A DNA stretch of 26,681 nucleotides from JBFMDN01 sp040753915 (GTDB lineage: Bacteria > Desulfobacterota > Desulfomonilia > Desulfomonilales > Desulfomonilaceae), in contig JBFMDN010000076.1 in NCBI GenBank assembly GCA_040753915.1, forward strand, positions 1 to 26,681. Reading direction: 5' to 3'. The notes under the pieces are model-generated. The model was not told the DNA's origin. It made no database searches and saw only the letters and a program-made list of their open reading frames with translations. Positions 8,411 through 15,296 of the stretch are shown here, piece by piece. The position numbers and the translations under genes were made by a program. Position 1 is the first letter of the stretch; each line of letters opens with the position of its first letter.

Positions 8411-8472
8411 GGGCAGGCAGCACATCGTTCGACTGAAAAAAATCAGCGTGTCAGATGTATGCCCGCCTGCCC
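8411..8472 (-). promoter_or_regulatory. Nested inverted repeats in the dctP leader
   Basis: Three co-axial pairs of arms lie in the 232-bp gap upstream of dctP. GGGCAGGC (8411-8418) pairs with GCCTGCCC (8465-8472), ACATC (8422-8426) with GATGT (8454-8458), and CTGA (8433-8436) with TCAG (8443-8446) around an A7/T7 tract. The whole could fold as one elongated hairpin in RNA of either strand. I see no convincing -35/-10 pair in this gap. Processing, attenuation or a protein-binding role are all possible. Confidence 0.45.
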
Positions 8473-8534
8473 ACATGCTACTGACCGCACCGGCACAACG
8501 ATTCCGGGCAGAAAGCGGGTCCCGCAACAGACTC

Positions 8535-10160
8535 CTAAGAGCCACCATCATTCCGGCTTGCCCTCATAACATCCGCCGGAGATTCCCAGTCTTTCATGTG
8601 ATGCATCCACGGCGCCCGTTCCACGAAAACATCGTGTGCCAAAGGAACTGGCGGATGGGACATCCACTTGGGATCGAACTCATTCTTCACCTTTAGGAGA
8701 AACTCATGATAATTTGGCCCGTATTTCGGTCCCGTCAGGTAGAGGGGCTGATGTGGGCCCAAGAGTGACGTGTAGAAGCGCTTGTTTATGTTCATCTTAG
8801 AAGTGTCGACATAGAACTGATCGACCGGATTGGTATCGTCATCAGGGTCCCAGTAGATCAGAAATTCGGAGTAACCCTGGTGCCCCAGCTCGAAACTCTG
8901 AAACCATCCGGGATCTCCGTAATCAGGCATCAACGGCGGTGTGTATTTCTTCTTCAGCTCCGCATAACTCGGTCCGTGATCGGGCGATTGGGAAAGGGTT
9001 TCAATGACATAGTCCACGGACACGTACCCACCGCACATGAGCCACATGCCGGCCGAGTCGGCATTCTTGATCCAGGACTCGTCAGAGGGCTTGGTGCGGC
9101 GTGCAACGCCGCCTACTTCACCCATAATATCCATCAGAACGCGTTCGTCGTACTCCATTTGCTCCTCGGAGGTATAGCCAATGAGGAGAACGCGCACGAT
9201 GTAGAAATTGGCTACACTTTCCTCGTTTTCCTTGCCCCAGATGTCCCAAAACTCTTCTTTGCATTCCGCCTTCGCTATGGCGCGCCAGAACAGGGGAACT
9301 TTGGTGACAGCACCGGCAATCTCTGCGTGGCCGATCTCCCTCATGGCCTTCACCTGCGCCTCTTTTGAAGGAACTACGAAATTGATCCACTTTACCCGTT
9401 TTTCCGGCAGAGCCAGTGCCGTATTGGGAGATATGCCAGTGGGCTCGAGACGTTCCGGCTGGAACGGCAGTGTCTTGATGGCCATTCTGGTGACAATGCC
9501 GAGGCATCCGCGAAGGCCTGTATAGCCCCTCAACAGTCCTCTCAGGTCCGGACCGGGGCTTTCACCCCAAAACGGGTCGTCGCTTGTTGCTAAAGACCCC
9601 AATCTGAGCAACTCACCGTCTGGCATTACCAACTCGGTGCCAAGTATCCGTCTGTGGGGAAGGCCTATCCTGTGGCTCAAGGGAGACCAGCCATCCCCGA
9701 TCAAATTAGCGATTGCAGAAGCCTGCGCACCACCGCCTCCGATGACCACGTACGCCCCATGCTTCATGCATTCCTCTTGGATCGGGGAGTAGATCATCCC
9801 AGGGCCGACTTCCACATAAAAGTGCTTTTCATCAAGGACAAAGTCGTTCATGCGTTTGAGATCGATCAGCAGTGCGTCTTCCACGTGGGGGTGGGAACGA
9901 GCACCGTAAAATCCTGTGCTGTAAGGCACATAGGGAATGTCGTTCCGATAGCAGACCTTGACGATCCTTTGGACCTCCTCCGTCTTGGCCGGCATGATCA
10001 CACACCCAGGGACCCTGGTCATCACCCGTTCGTATCCCAGGCCGTTTTCGTAACCTCCAGGACCGCTCCTATATGCTTCGCAGATCACCGGATCATCGGA
10101 AATATATTGCGGGCCGACGATCGCCTCCAGGATAGTGTAGATTTCTTTGGACAGCGCCAT
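8535..10160 (-). CDS. FAD-linked oxidoreductase, PCMH-type FAD domain (GlcD/VAO-like), copy 1
   Basis: This 541-aa flavoprotein has an N-terminal PCMH-type FAD-binding domain. MPAKTEEVQRIVKVCYRNDIPYVP (about 56-79) is the usual entry, ALLIDLKRMNDF and YVEVGPGM follow, and GPDLRGLLRGYTGLRGCLGIVT (about 203-224) is the second FAD-contact segment. A long C-terminal substrate domain follows. Relatives oxidise 2-hydroxy acids (GlcD, D-lactate dehydrogenase) or phenolic side chains (4-cresol dehydrogenase, vanillyl-alcohol oxidase); the substrate here is unknown. The usual GGG-rich pyrophosphate loop is replaced by STGFYGARSHP (81-91), and a different glycine run (GGGG, 141-144) lies further on. 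ATG 10160 has AAGGAG upstream. It is 20 bp after the Fe-S gene, so the two are surely co-expressed and probably form one complex, with electrons going from FAD to Fe-S. Confidence 0.88.
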   Translation of the reverse strand: MALSKEIYTILEAIVGPQYISDDPVICEAYRSGPGGYENGLGYERVMTRVPGCVIMPAKTEEVQRIVKVCYRNDIPYVPYSTGFYGARSHPHVEDALLIDLKRMNDFVLDEKHFYVEVGPGMIYSPIQEECMKHGAYVVIGGGGAQASAIANLIGDGWSPLSHRIGLPHRRILGTELVMPDGELLRLGSLATSDDPFWGESPGPDLRGLLRGYTGLRGCLGIVTRMAIKTLPFQPERLEPTGISPNTALALPEKRVKWINFVVPSKEAQVKAMREIGHAEIAGAVTKVPLFWRAIAKAECKEEFWDIWGKENEESVANFYIVRVLLIGYTSEEQMEYDERVLMDIMGEVGGVARRTKPSDESWIKNADSAGMWLMCGGYVSVDYVIETLSQSPDHGPSYAELKKKYTPPLMPDYGDPGWFQSFELGHQGYSEFLIYWDPDDDTNPVDQFYVDTSKMNINKRFYTSLLGPHQPLYLTGPKYGPNYHEFLLKVKNEFDPKWMSHPPVPLAHDVFVERAPWMHHMKDWESPADVMRASRNDGGS

Positions 10161-10180
10161 GATTTCGATCTCCTTCTCCG

Positions 10181-11506
10181 TTAACCTTCAATGGACGACC
10201 AGATCACTTCCGAAATGTCCAGGACTTGTACATCGCCGCCGCTGGCTTTCACAGCCTGAGAGAAATTATTCTTGCACCAGGGGCAGGAGGATACCAACGT
10301 CTCAGCACCGATCTCCCTGACTTCTTCAAGCCGATGCGCTGCCGCCCAACGTGCAAAATCCGGAAAGGCCTCCTGCACTCCGCGACCGGCTCCACAGCAG
10401 AAGGCATTTTCTCTCGTCCTCGGCATTTCCACGAGATCTACGCCCGGGATCGCTTTGAGAATGTCTCTGGGCTGGGCATAAATCCCTCCAGCACCACGCC
10501 TTCGCTTGAGTCGAGGCTCCACACAGCCCATCCACTGCCGTTTTCCTTCGTACGGCGTCCACGGCTCGCTCAAACGGCTAAGACTGCAGGAGTCATGATA
10601 GGTCACACGAGTTTCAAGCGGCTTTTTCATCTTCAGGTCGCCGTTCTTCACCTTCTCATCCACATACTCCACAAGATGGACAACCTTGAATCCCAAATCA
10701 TCGGTGGAGATATTCAGAAGCTTCGGATAGTCCACCTTCCACATGCGATAGCCCTCGGCACAACTGGTGAGAAGCGTTGCGGCACCGCTCTTGCGAACTT
10801 CGTCCACATTTCTTTGGGCCAAAGCTTTTGCTTCTTCGAACAGTCCTACCGAAAACAGCGTATTCCCACAGCACCATTCGTCAGGCATGAGCATGAATTC
10901 TGTTCCGGCAGCCTTCAATATTCTTCCAGTAGCCTGAGCAATTTCTTTGTTCACGTATGACGCCGTGCATCCTACGAAGTACAGCACATCGGCCTTTTGC
11001 GCGGGCGAGATCCCCGCGGGCATCCAACCGGTCCGCTTTTCGTGAGGAGCGCCGTACATGTTGTGGCTCTTGGCAATGTTCGCGGCTAGAGTCTTATGTG
11101 CCGGCATAGGACCGGCCCCGTCTTTAACCGCCTTGACCCGGAGTGATTCCAGAGATAGCTCGATTTCCAAGTCCAGGTTTCGCTTACACCCTACGTCGCA
11201 GGCCCCACACAACGTGCAGGCGTACATGACTTCGAGCGCCTTTTCGTTCCAGTCAAGCCGCCCTTCGGCCATGGCATGCCCGATCCGCATCTTGCCGTAT
11301 GCTCCGTACGCGTCAAACTCATACTTCGCCGCGCTCGGGCACCGGGTCATGAATTTCGGCCCAGGCATGTACGTATGATCCACCCACGTGCACCCCTTGC
11401 ACTTGATGCAACGGCTCATGTCGTAGACGAAATTCTGTATATCCGTGACATCGAATTTGAAGTCCGATTGAGGTTTGTAATATCTTACGAGCTCTTCATT
11501 GGCCAT
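10181..11506 (-). CDS. Fe-S oxidoreductase with two CCG domains (GlcF/HdrD-like)
   Basis: This 441-aa protein probably accepts electrons from the flanking flavoproteins and passes them to a quinone or other carrier. Two [4Fe-4S] motifs come first: C33-x2-C36-x2-C39-x16-C56-P, then C97-x2-C100-x2-C103-x3-C107. Two CCG-type cysteine domains follow, of the kind seen in GlcF, GlpC and HdrB/HdrD: VGC180, CCG at 212-214 and SC249; then HDSC307, CCG at 370-372 and SCPWC at 407-411. No transmembrane segment is seen. The 16-residue spacer in the first cluster motif is unusual, since three residues are typical. ATG 11506 was chosen because GGAGGAGG sits about 7 nt upstream; a GTG at 11530 would overlap the preceding gene. 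It lies 14 bp after FAD protein 2 and 20 bp before FAD protein 1. Confidence 0.9.
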   Translation of the reverse strand: MANEELVRYYKPQSDFKFDVTDIQNFVYDMSRCIKCKGCTWVDHTYMPGPKFMTRCPSAAKYEFDAYGAYGKMRIGHAMAEGRLDWNEKALEVMYACTLCGACDVGCKRNLDLEIELSLESLRVKAVKDGAGPMPAHKTLAANIAKSHNMYGAPHEKRTGWMPAGISPAQKADVLYFVGCTASYVNKEIAQATGRILKAAGTEFMLMPDEWCCGNTLFSVGLFEEAKALAQRNVDEVRKSGAATLLTSCAEGYRMWKVDYPKLLNISTDDLGFKVVHLVEYVDEKVKNGDLKMKKPLETRVTYHDSCSLSRLSEPWTPYEGKRQWMGCVEPRLKRRRGAGGIYAQPRDILKAIPGVDLVEMPRTRENAFCCGAGRGVQEAFPDFARWAAAHRLEEVREIGAETLVSSCPWCKNNFSQAVKASGGDVQVLDISEVIWSSIEG

Positions 11507-11520
11507 TGGTGTCCTCCTCC

Positions 11521-12978
11521 TCAGAAGCACAGGCTCGAAGGATTCATGATGTTGTTAGGATCAAATACCTTCTTCAGCCGTTTGAGCTGACTAACATAAG
11601 AGGCTGCCCTCTCGTACACGATAGGAGCCAGATCGCCGTATGGCCGGGTAAACACAGCCCCCTCCTTGAGAAGCTCTGACGCGGCCGTTCTATAGAGAGC
11701 CTTTACGGTTTCTTTTTCAGCTTCGTTTCCAGGGTCGTAGAAAAAGCTCAGCTCCGGTCGACATGCTCGGTTATGCTCGATCGGTTGGATGTATGCGCCG
11801 ATATCGCTGGCCGGATACCCGTATCGAGAAGCGATTTCTCTCGTCTTGTTCACAAATTGCTTGGCCTTGAGCGGCCTCGTGTGGAAAAAGAGACTCTTAC
11901 AGGCCCCTTTCACCCGACACTTCCAGTGGACGGCACCGGCTGGCCAGGGGTTTCGAAGTATCGGCAGAATCCGGTTCCTCAACCCCGGGAACCCAGGGAG
12001 AGAGTCTGCCAATCTGAGCTCTGTGAACTCGTTCTTGATCACCTCAGCTAAAAATCGTTCTTCGTACTGGATCTTTTCTTCGGGACGCCTTAACAGGCCG
12101 CTGACCACGAGAATGAGAGTCCAAGATGGAAGGGTCGCCTTCAATTTCTCAAAATCACCAGGCCATTCTTGCGCGAGGATCGCCGCGAGGTTCACGTTGT
12201 TCAAGAGAAGGACCTCTTGGCCGATTCTACGCGGAAGGATGCGATAGAGAAAATCGATCGCATAATCGAGATCCTCAATGGGAGCGAGAAGCACTTTGTC
12301 CATCTTCGGGATCGACTCGATCTTCAGATTCGTCCAGGTAACCACTCCCATGGTGCCCTGGGCGCACTGGAAAAATCGATAGAAGTCGAGGCCCGGCCCC
12401 GAGGGATTCCCTCCTTTTGAAGGAGAGTCGGGATACCCATTGACGCTCGCGGAGCCCATCCTGAATATCTCGCCGGTTGGCCACACCACCTCCATGGCTT
12501 GGAGCGGCTCTCCGTAATCGTATACCTGATTGGTGGGCTCCTCCCTTTCCAAGTAGTCGGTGAGCACCGATCGTTCGGCAGGTGGTGTCAATGGCATGAT
12601 CACCCTGAAGCCTTGCTTCTCCAATTCCTTAGTGAGCTTATCCCAGGAAACGCCGGCCTCGAACCTAACCCGCCGATTTTCAGGGTCGATCTCCAGGATC
12701 TTGTCCATTCTTGATAAGTCGAGTACTACCCCGCCTTCCTTCGGAATGGTGGCGCCGTAGAAATGCACCCTCGAGCTGCAGGGCACGACCGGGGTTCGTG
12801 TTTCGTTACAGAGTTTCAGGACCTTCGCAATTTCCTCGGCACAAGATGGTTTAACAACGTAATTTGGTGGCCCCGGGGGCGAGTAGCTGAAGTCAGTCGC
12901 ATACATTTTGAGCTGGCCGGGGTCATCCGAGAAGTTTTCAGCTCCAACGATTTCGGACAATCTCGATTTGACGTCCAC
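11521..12978 (-). CDS. FAD-linked oxidoreductase, PCMH-type FAD domain (GlcD/GlcE-like), copy 2
   Basis: This 485-aa flavoprotein is the first gene of the minus-strand cluster. It shows VVKPSCAEEIAKVLKLCNETRTPVVP (about 41-66), VVLDLSRMDKILEIDPENRRVRFEAGV (84-110), SGPGLDFYRFFQCAQGTMGVVT (about 193-214), and the typical C-terminal LKKVFDPNNIMNP. It is a diverged paralogue of FAD protein 1. In both, the canonical GGG loop is replaced; here it reads CSSRVHFYGATIP (67-79). GTG 12978 is taken as the start because GGAGG lies 6 nt upstream. The order FAD2, Fe-S, FAD1 recalls the three-subunit glycolate oxidase GlcD-GlcE-GlcF, but this protein is longer than GlcE and keeps a full C-terminal domain. 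The substrate is unknown. Confidence 0.88.
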   Translation of the reverse strand: MDVKSRLSEIVGAENFSDDPGQLKMYATDFSYSPPGPPNYVVKPSCAEEIAKVLKLCNETRTPVVPCSSRVHFYGATIPKEGGVVLDLSRMDKILEIDPENRRVRFEAGVSWDKLTKELEKQGFRVIMPLTPPAERSVLTDYLEREEPTNQVYDYGEPLQAMEVVWPTGEIFRMGSASVNGYPDSPSKGGNPSGPGLDFYRFFQCAQGTMGVVTWTNLKIESIPKMDKVLLAPIEDLDYAIDFLYRILPRRIGQEVLLLNNVNLAAILAQEWPGDFEKLKATLPSWTLILVVSGLLRRPEEKIQYEERFLAEVIKNEFTELRLADSLPGFPGLRNRILPILRNPWPAGAVHWKCRVKGACKSLFFHTRPLKAKQFVNKTREIASRYGYPASDIGAYIQPIEHNRACRPELSFFYDPGNEAEKETVKALYRTAASELLKEGAVFTRPYGDLAPIVYERAASYVSQLKRLKKVFDPNNIMNPSSLCF

Positions 12979-13032
12979 TGGTACCCTCCATTTCTTTAGG
13001 ATTGCCCCAAATTATTCCTGCTGGTCAGATCG

Positions 13033-13078
13033 AACCCGGAGCTCCGGGTTGCATGAAAGGGGGCCCCCGAGATCGGGG
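13033..13078 (-). promoter_or_regulatory. GC-rich inverted repeats in the leader of the catabolic cluster
   Basis: AACCCGGAGCTCCGGGTT (13033-13050) is a perfect 18-bp palindrome. About 16 bp away CCCCG-agat-CGGGG can form a second short hairpin. Both lie 55-100 bp upstream of the first gene of the minus-strand cluster, within its probable untranslated leader. No T-tract follows in the minus direction. They could be a protein-binding site or leader RNA structure. Confidence 0.4.
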
Positions 13079-13276
13079 TCCGCGCTATACTTTGGAATCC
13101 TGACTTTTGGCGCTTCCGGTCCGAATTCAGTGCATCCGGCGACCCCATGACGGCGCTTCGCCTTGCAAGCCTATCCGTAAGTGCAGAAGGGGGGCGTTTG
13201 GTCATAGGGAGGCCTCGTTCCGGGTCGCCGATTTTCCTACGTCGAACGTCTACTCAGAAGAAAGAAGCCCAAAGAT

Positions 13277-13324
13277 ATTTTAACGAGTAAGTTTCTTACG
13301 TCTTAGTAGTTAACGTATTAACTA
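13277..13324 (-). promoter_or_regulatory. Candidate promoter and tandem MarR-type operators of the catabolic cluster
   Basis: Two dyads lie side by side in an A/T-rich island: GTAAG-N3-CTTAC (13287-13299) and TAGTTAA-N4-TTAACTA (13307-13324), with centres about 22 bp apart. On the minus strand TAAAAT (13277-13282) is a good -10 match. A weak -35 (AAGACG, 13299-13304) lies 16 bp away, so the first dyad would fill the spacer and the second would lie just upstream. This arrangement suits repression by the divergently encoded MarR protein. The dyads are seen; the promoter and the binding are inferred. Confidence 0.5.
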
Positions 13325-13457
13325 TCTGCCCGAGAGTACCCGCCGTCGCCAGTGCTGTCAAGTTCTTTCGTCAGGGCGTCGCGCAAAAAAATCTGACTCA
13401 GGACAGGGTGCTCCCGCCGACTTCTCGAACCAGAATGGTAGGATACTCATTCCACCA

Positions 13458-13472
13458 TGATCGAGTCGATCA
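13458..13472. promoter_or_regulatory. 15-bp dyad upstream of marR
   Basis: TGATCGA-g-TCGATCA is a perfect 7+1+7 palindrome about 120 bp upstream of the probable marR promoter. It differs in sequence from the two A/T-rich dyads, so it may bind another factor or be coincidental. Apart from the dyads and the promoter listed separately, I see no gene in 12,979-13,647. Confidence 0.3.
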
Positions 13473-13577
13473 GTTTCAGGGTGGGCTCGTCTTCTGCACG
13501 GAACCAGCCAGGAAGTCGTGGGCGTCTCCATCGGTGAGGGCGCGTGCGAGGGGCGGATCCCTACCACCCCTCCATGA

Positions 13578-13606
13578 TTGACAATTTCCTCTCTTGCCTT
13601 TAATTT
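13578..13606 (+). promoter_or_regulatory. Probable sigma-70-type promoter of marR
   Basis: A perfect -35 TTGACA (13578-13583) is followed after 17 bp by TAATTT (13601-13606), a weak -10. Transcription would start near 13613, about 35 nt before the GTG start of the regulator. Confidence 0.5.
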
Positions 13607-13647
13607 CGTAACAGAAAACTCCCACATTCCCGAAAAGGTGTAGCACC

Positions 13648-14109
13648 GTGTCTGAATCCGCTTACAAGAGCGATATGAGCATTGACGAGCGAGTCATGAT
13701 GGCGATCGTGCGGGTCGCTGAGGGCTTTAAGAAGAACTCGTCCGCTCTGTTCAAGAATTGGGGCCTCACGTTCTCTCAATACAACCTGCTCAGGGTCCTG
13801 GACGCGTCCGAGAACGGTGAAAACACTATGAAAAACGTGAACAGAATCATGTTGGTTTCGAGCGCGAACATGACCGGTATTGCCAAGAGACTGGAGAAGA
13901 GCGGGTTCATCGTCCGGACAAACGATCCCAACGACGATCGATCCAAGAGACTTCAAATTACGCCGGAAGGAACTCAGGTGGTGAAGGCCATCTCCGACCA
14001 CAAGGAGAGGAGCGTGCGGCGATACCTGATGAAATACTCCGATGCCGAGAAGTCTGCACTGCTGGAAACGCTAAGAGAAATCCTTCGGGAAACCAGGGAG
14101 CTCGATTAG
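13648..14109 (+). CDS. MarR-family transcriptional regulator
   Basis: This 153-aa winged-helix regulator is of typical MarR length. LTFSQYNLLRVLDASENGENTMKNVNRIMLVSSANMTGIAKRLEKSGFI (about 41-89) is the helix-turn-helix. DPNDDRSKRLQITPEG (about 94-109) is the wing with its conserved Asp and Arg, and helices at both ends would dimerise. MarR proteins bind palindromes as dimers and are usually released by a small phenolic or acyl-CoA ligand. The gene is divergent from the whole catabolic cluster across a 669-bp region containing dyads, so it is the best candidate for its local repressor. Start is GTG 13648, with AAGGTG upstream. What it senses is unknown; the cluster's substrate or its CoA thioester would be natural. 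Confidence 0.92.
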   Translation: MSESAYKSDMSIDERVMMAIVRVAEGFKKNSSALFKNWGLTFSQYNLLRVLDASENGENTMKNVNRIMLVSSANMTGIAKRLEKSGFIVRTNDPNDDRSKRLQITPEGTQVVKAISDHKERSVRRYLMKYSDAEKSALLETLREILRETRELD

Positions 14110-14460
14110 AAGTTGTTGCATTTTTCTCAAACGCGTCTGCCACAACCGCTTGTGAGGTAAGGATTCACTCTTGAGCGGGAGGAGAGGATCGCTTAGCAGA
14201 AATCATTGACGATTTTGTTCTGTCCGCCGCACATAAGTGAATGCTTACCTTGTGAGGAATTTTTGCCTTGATTCAGGGAACGGAATTGTGATTGTACTGT
14301 AATGGTGACATACTGAAGAAATGGTGGCCCGGCCGACGATGTTGAGGTAAGGACGGGTTTGAAACAGACCTGAGGCAAGGGCGGGTCTGAAGGCCGCCCC
14401 TACTTGTGCCGCGAGGTTCAATGAGCGTCACCGTTACTGAGCGAGCATCGGAGGGGGAGC
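14110..14460. repeat. Non-coding region with inverted repeats downstream of marR
   Basis: No convincing gene is seen in these 351 bp. AGGTAAG-g-ATTCACT (14155-14169) and AGTGAAT-g-CTTACCT (14236-14250) are inverted copies with one central mismatch, 66 bp apart. CTTGTGAGG also recurs directly at both ends. Further on, GGGCGG (14379-14384) and CCGCCC (14394-14399) form a hairpin in a GGGTCTGA-rich unit. That unit resembles short dispersed GC-rich repeats often found between genes. It may be remnants of small non-autonomous repeats. Confidence 0.4.
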
Positions 14461-14751
14461 ATGACCAGGAGGAAAATTGACGGAAAGCAGCTCCTGGCAG
14501 ACATTCGTACGGGAATGGACGACGCGGGACTGATGAAAAAATACGGTTTTTCTGCCAAGGGGATTCTCCAGCTCATGGGTAAGCTTGTTTCTCAGGGCCA
14601 CATTACTCCGGAGCAGTTGGCCTCCCGCAGATCGTTGGCCAAGACCGTCTACTTCCCTATCTTCAAGTGCCCTCACTGCAACGAAATTCTCTACACGAAG
14701 TCCGAAAACTGCCCACAGTGCGGGGCGCAGATGACCTTGTTGAATAAGTAG
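14461..14751 (+). CDS. Small protein with helix-turn-helix-like N-terminus and C-terminal zinc ribbon
   Basis: This 96-aa soluble protein is probably real: ATG 14461 follows GGAGGGGGAGC. The N-terminal half (about 7-52, LLADIRTGMDDAGLMKKYGFSAKGILQLMGKLV) resembles a small helical unit, found in several deltaproteobacterial proteins, that looks like an HTH. The C-terminus has CPHC (69-72) and CPQC (84-87), four cysteines fit to bind zinc. It may be a small DNA-binding or adaptor protein, but the function is unknown. The next small gene lies 82 bp downstream on the same strand, so the two may be co-transcribed. Confidence 0.75.
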   Translation: MTRRKIDGKQLLADIRTGMDDAGLMKKYGFSAKGILQLMGKLVSQGHITPEQLASRRSLAKTVYFPIFKCPHCNEILYTKSENCPQCGAQMTLLNK

Positions 14752-14833
14752 CAGGAGCTGGCAGCGGTAACTGGGGAGATGGGAAATCGGCGCACTCCCG
14801 AGTGCGGGGACATTTCACACTGGAGGCTGAATC

Positions 14834-15094
14834 ATGGGAAAGGACGAAGATCGGGAAAGCGCCGACATTGACAAGAGTTTCCAACTGTTGGCAGCAGGCT
14901 CCAAGATACGGGTTGAGCAGGAGGAGCGCAAGATTCGGGATTCCGCGTGGAAGGCCGCGGATCCCGAGGGGTATAAGAAAGACATGGAACATATGTGCAA
15001 GGAGATGTTCGGAGACAGATGGCAGGTGGAATACGAGGCCATGCTGCGAGAGGAGTTTCCGGACAACGAGGGCGCGGGCGAGCATGAAGCCTGA
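14834..15094 (+). CDS. Small charged protein of unknown function
   Basis: This is an 86-aa protein I do not recognise. It is highly charged and probably helical: SADIDKSFQLLAAGSKIRVEQEERKIRDSAWKAADPEGYKKDMEHMCKEMFGDRW. The tail is acidic and Glu-rich. There is no signal peptide or membrane segment, and one cysteine. The start at ATG 14834 is well supported by GGAGG 7 nt upstream, which is the main reason to accept the gene. It may belong to a two-gene unit with the zinc-ribbon protein before it. Confidence 0.65.
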   Translation: MGKDEDRESADIDKSFQLLAAGSKIRVEQEERKIRDSAWKAADPEGYKKDMEHMCKEMFGDRWQVEYEAMLREEFPDNEGAGEHEA

Positions 15095-15220
15095 CGCTCG
15101 GGTGCCGAGGAGCAGATGTCGTCATTCCGTGATTAGGATGTTTGCACGTGCATTGGGGGGCTGTTGGTGCTACTAATAATAAGACAAACATATTAGAAGG
15201 ATACCTCCTCGGCCTTTACG

Positions 15221-15274
15221 TTGACACATCGCCGTGATTTTTTTATAGTGAATCTTCCAAGTCGGAAAGTCACT
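15221..15274 (+). promoter_or_regulatory. Near-consensus promoter with overlapping dyad for the second TRAP operon
   Basis: TTGACA (15221-15226), a 17-bp spacer and TATAGT (15244-15249) form the clearest sigma-70-type promoter in the window. Transcription would start near 15256, about 40 nt before dctQ. An imperfect dyad overlaps the -10 and start site: AGTGA (15247-15251) with TCACT (15270-15274), and TTCC (15255-15258) with GGAA (15264-15267). That position suits a repressor site or leader hairpin. Further upstream CTAATA (15173-15178) and TATTAG (15191-15196) form another inverted repeat. Confidence 0.7.
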
Positions 15275-15296
15275 CCCCCATCCAGCCGGAGAAAAC

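Noticed and set aside
8433..8446. CTGA-A7-TCAG as an intrinsic terminator
   Set aside because: The stem is only 4 bp and AT-rich, and the A/T tract is in the loop, not after the stem.
8303..8551. Upstream extension of dctP
   Set aside because: The frame is open, but the peptide has no family similarity and would bury the signal peptide. AAGGAGG just before ATG 8302 fixes the start.
12996..13205. Possible small minus-strand gene in the control region
   Set aside because: No ribosome binding site or recognisable sequence, and it overlaps the GC-rich palindromes.
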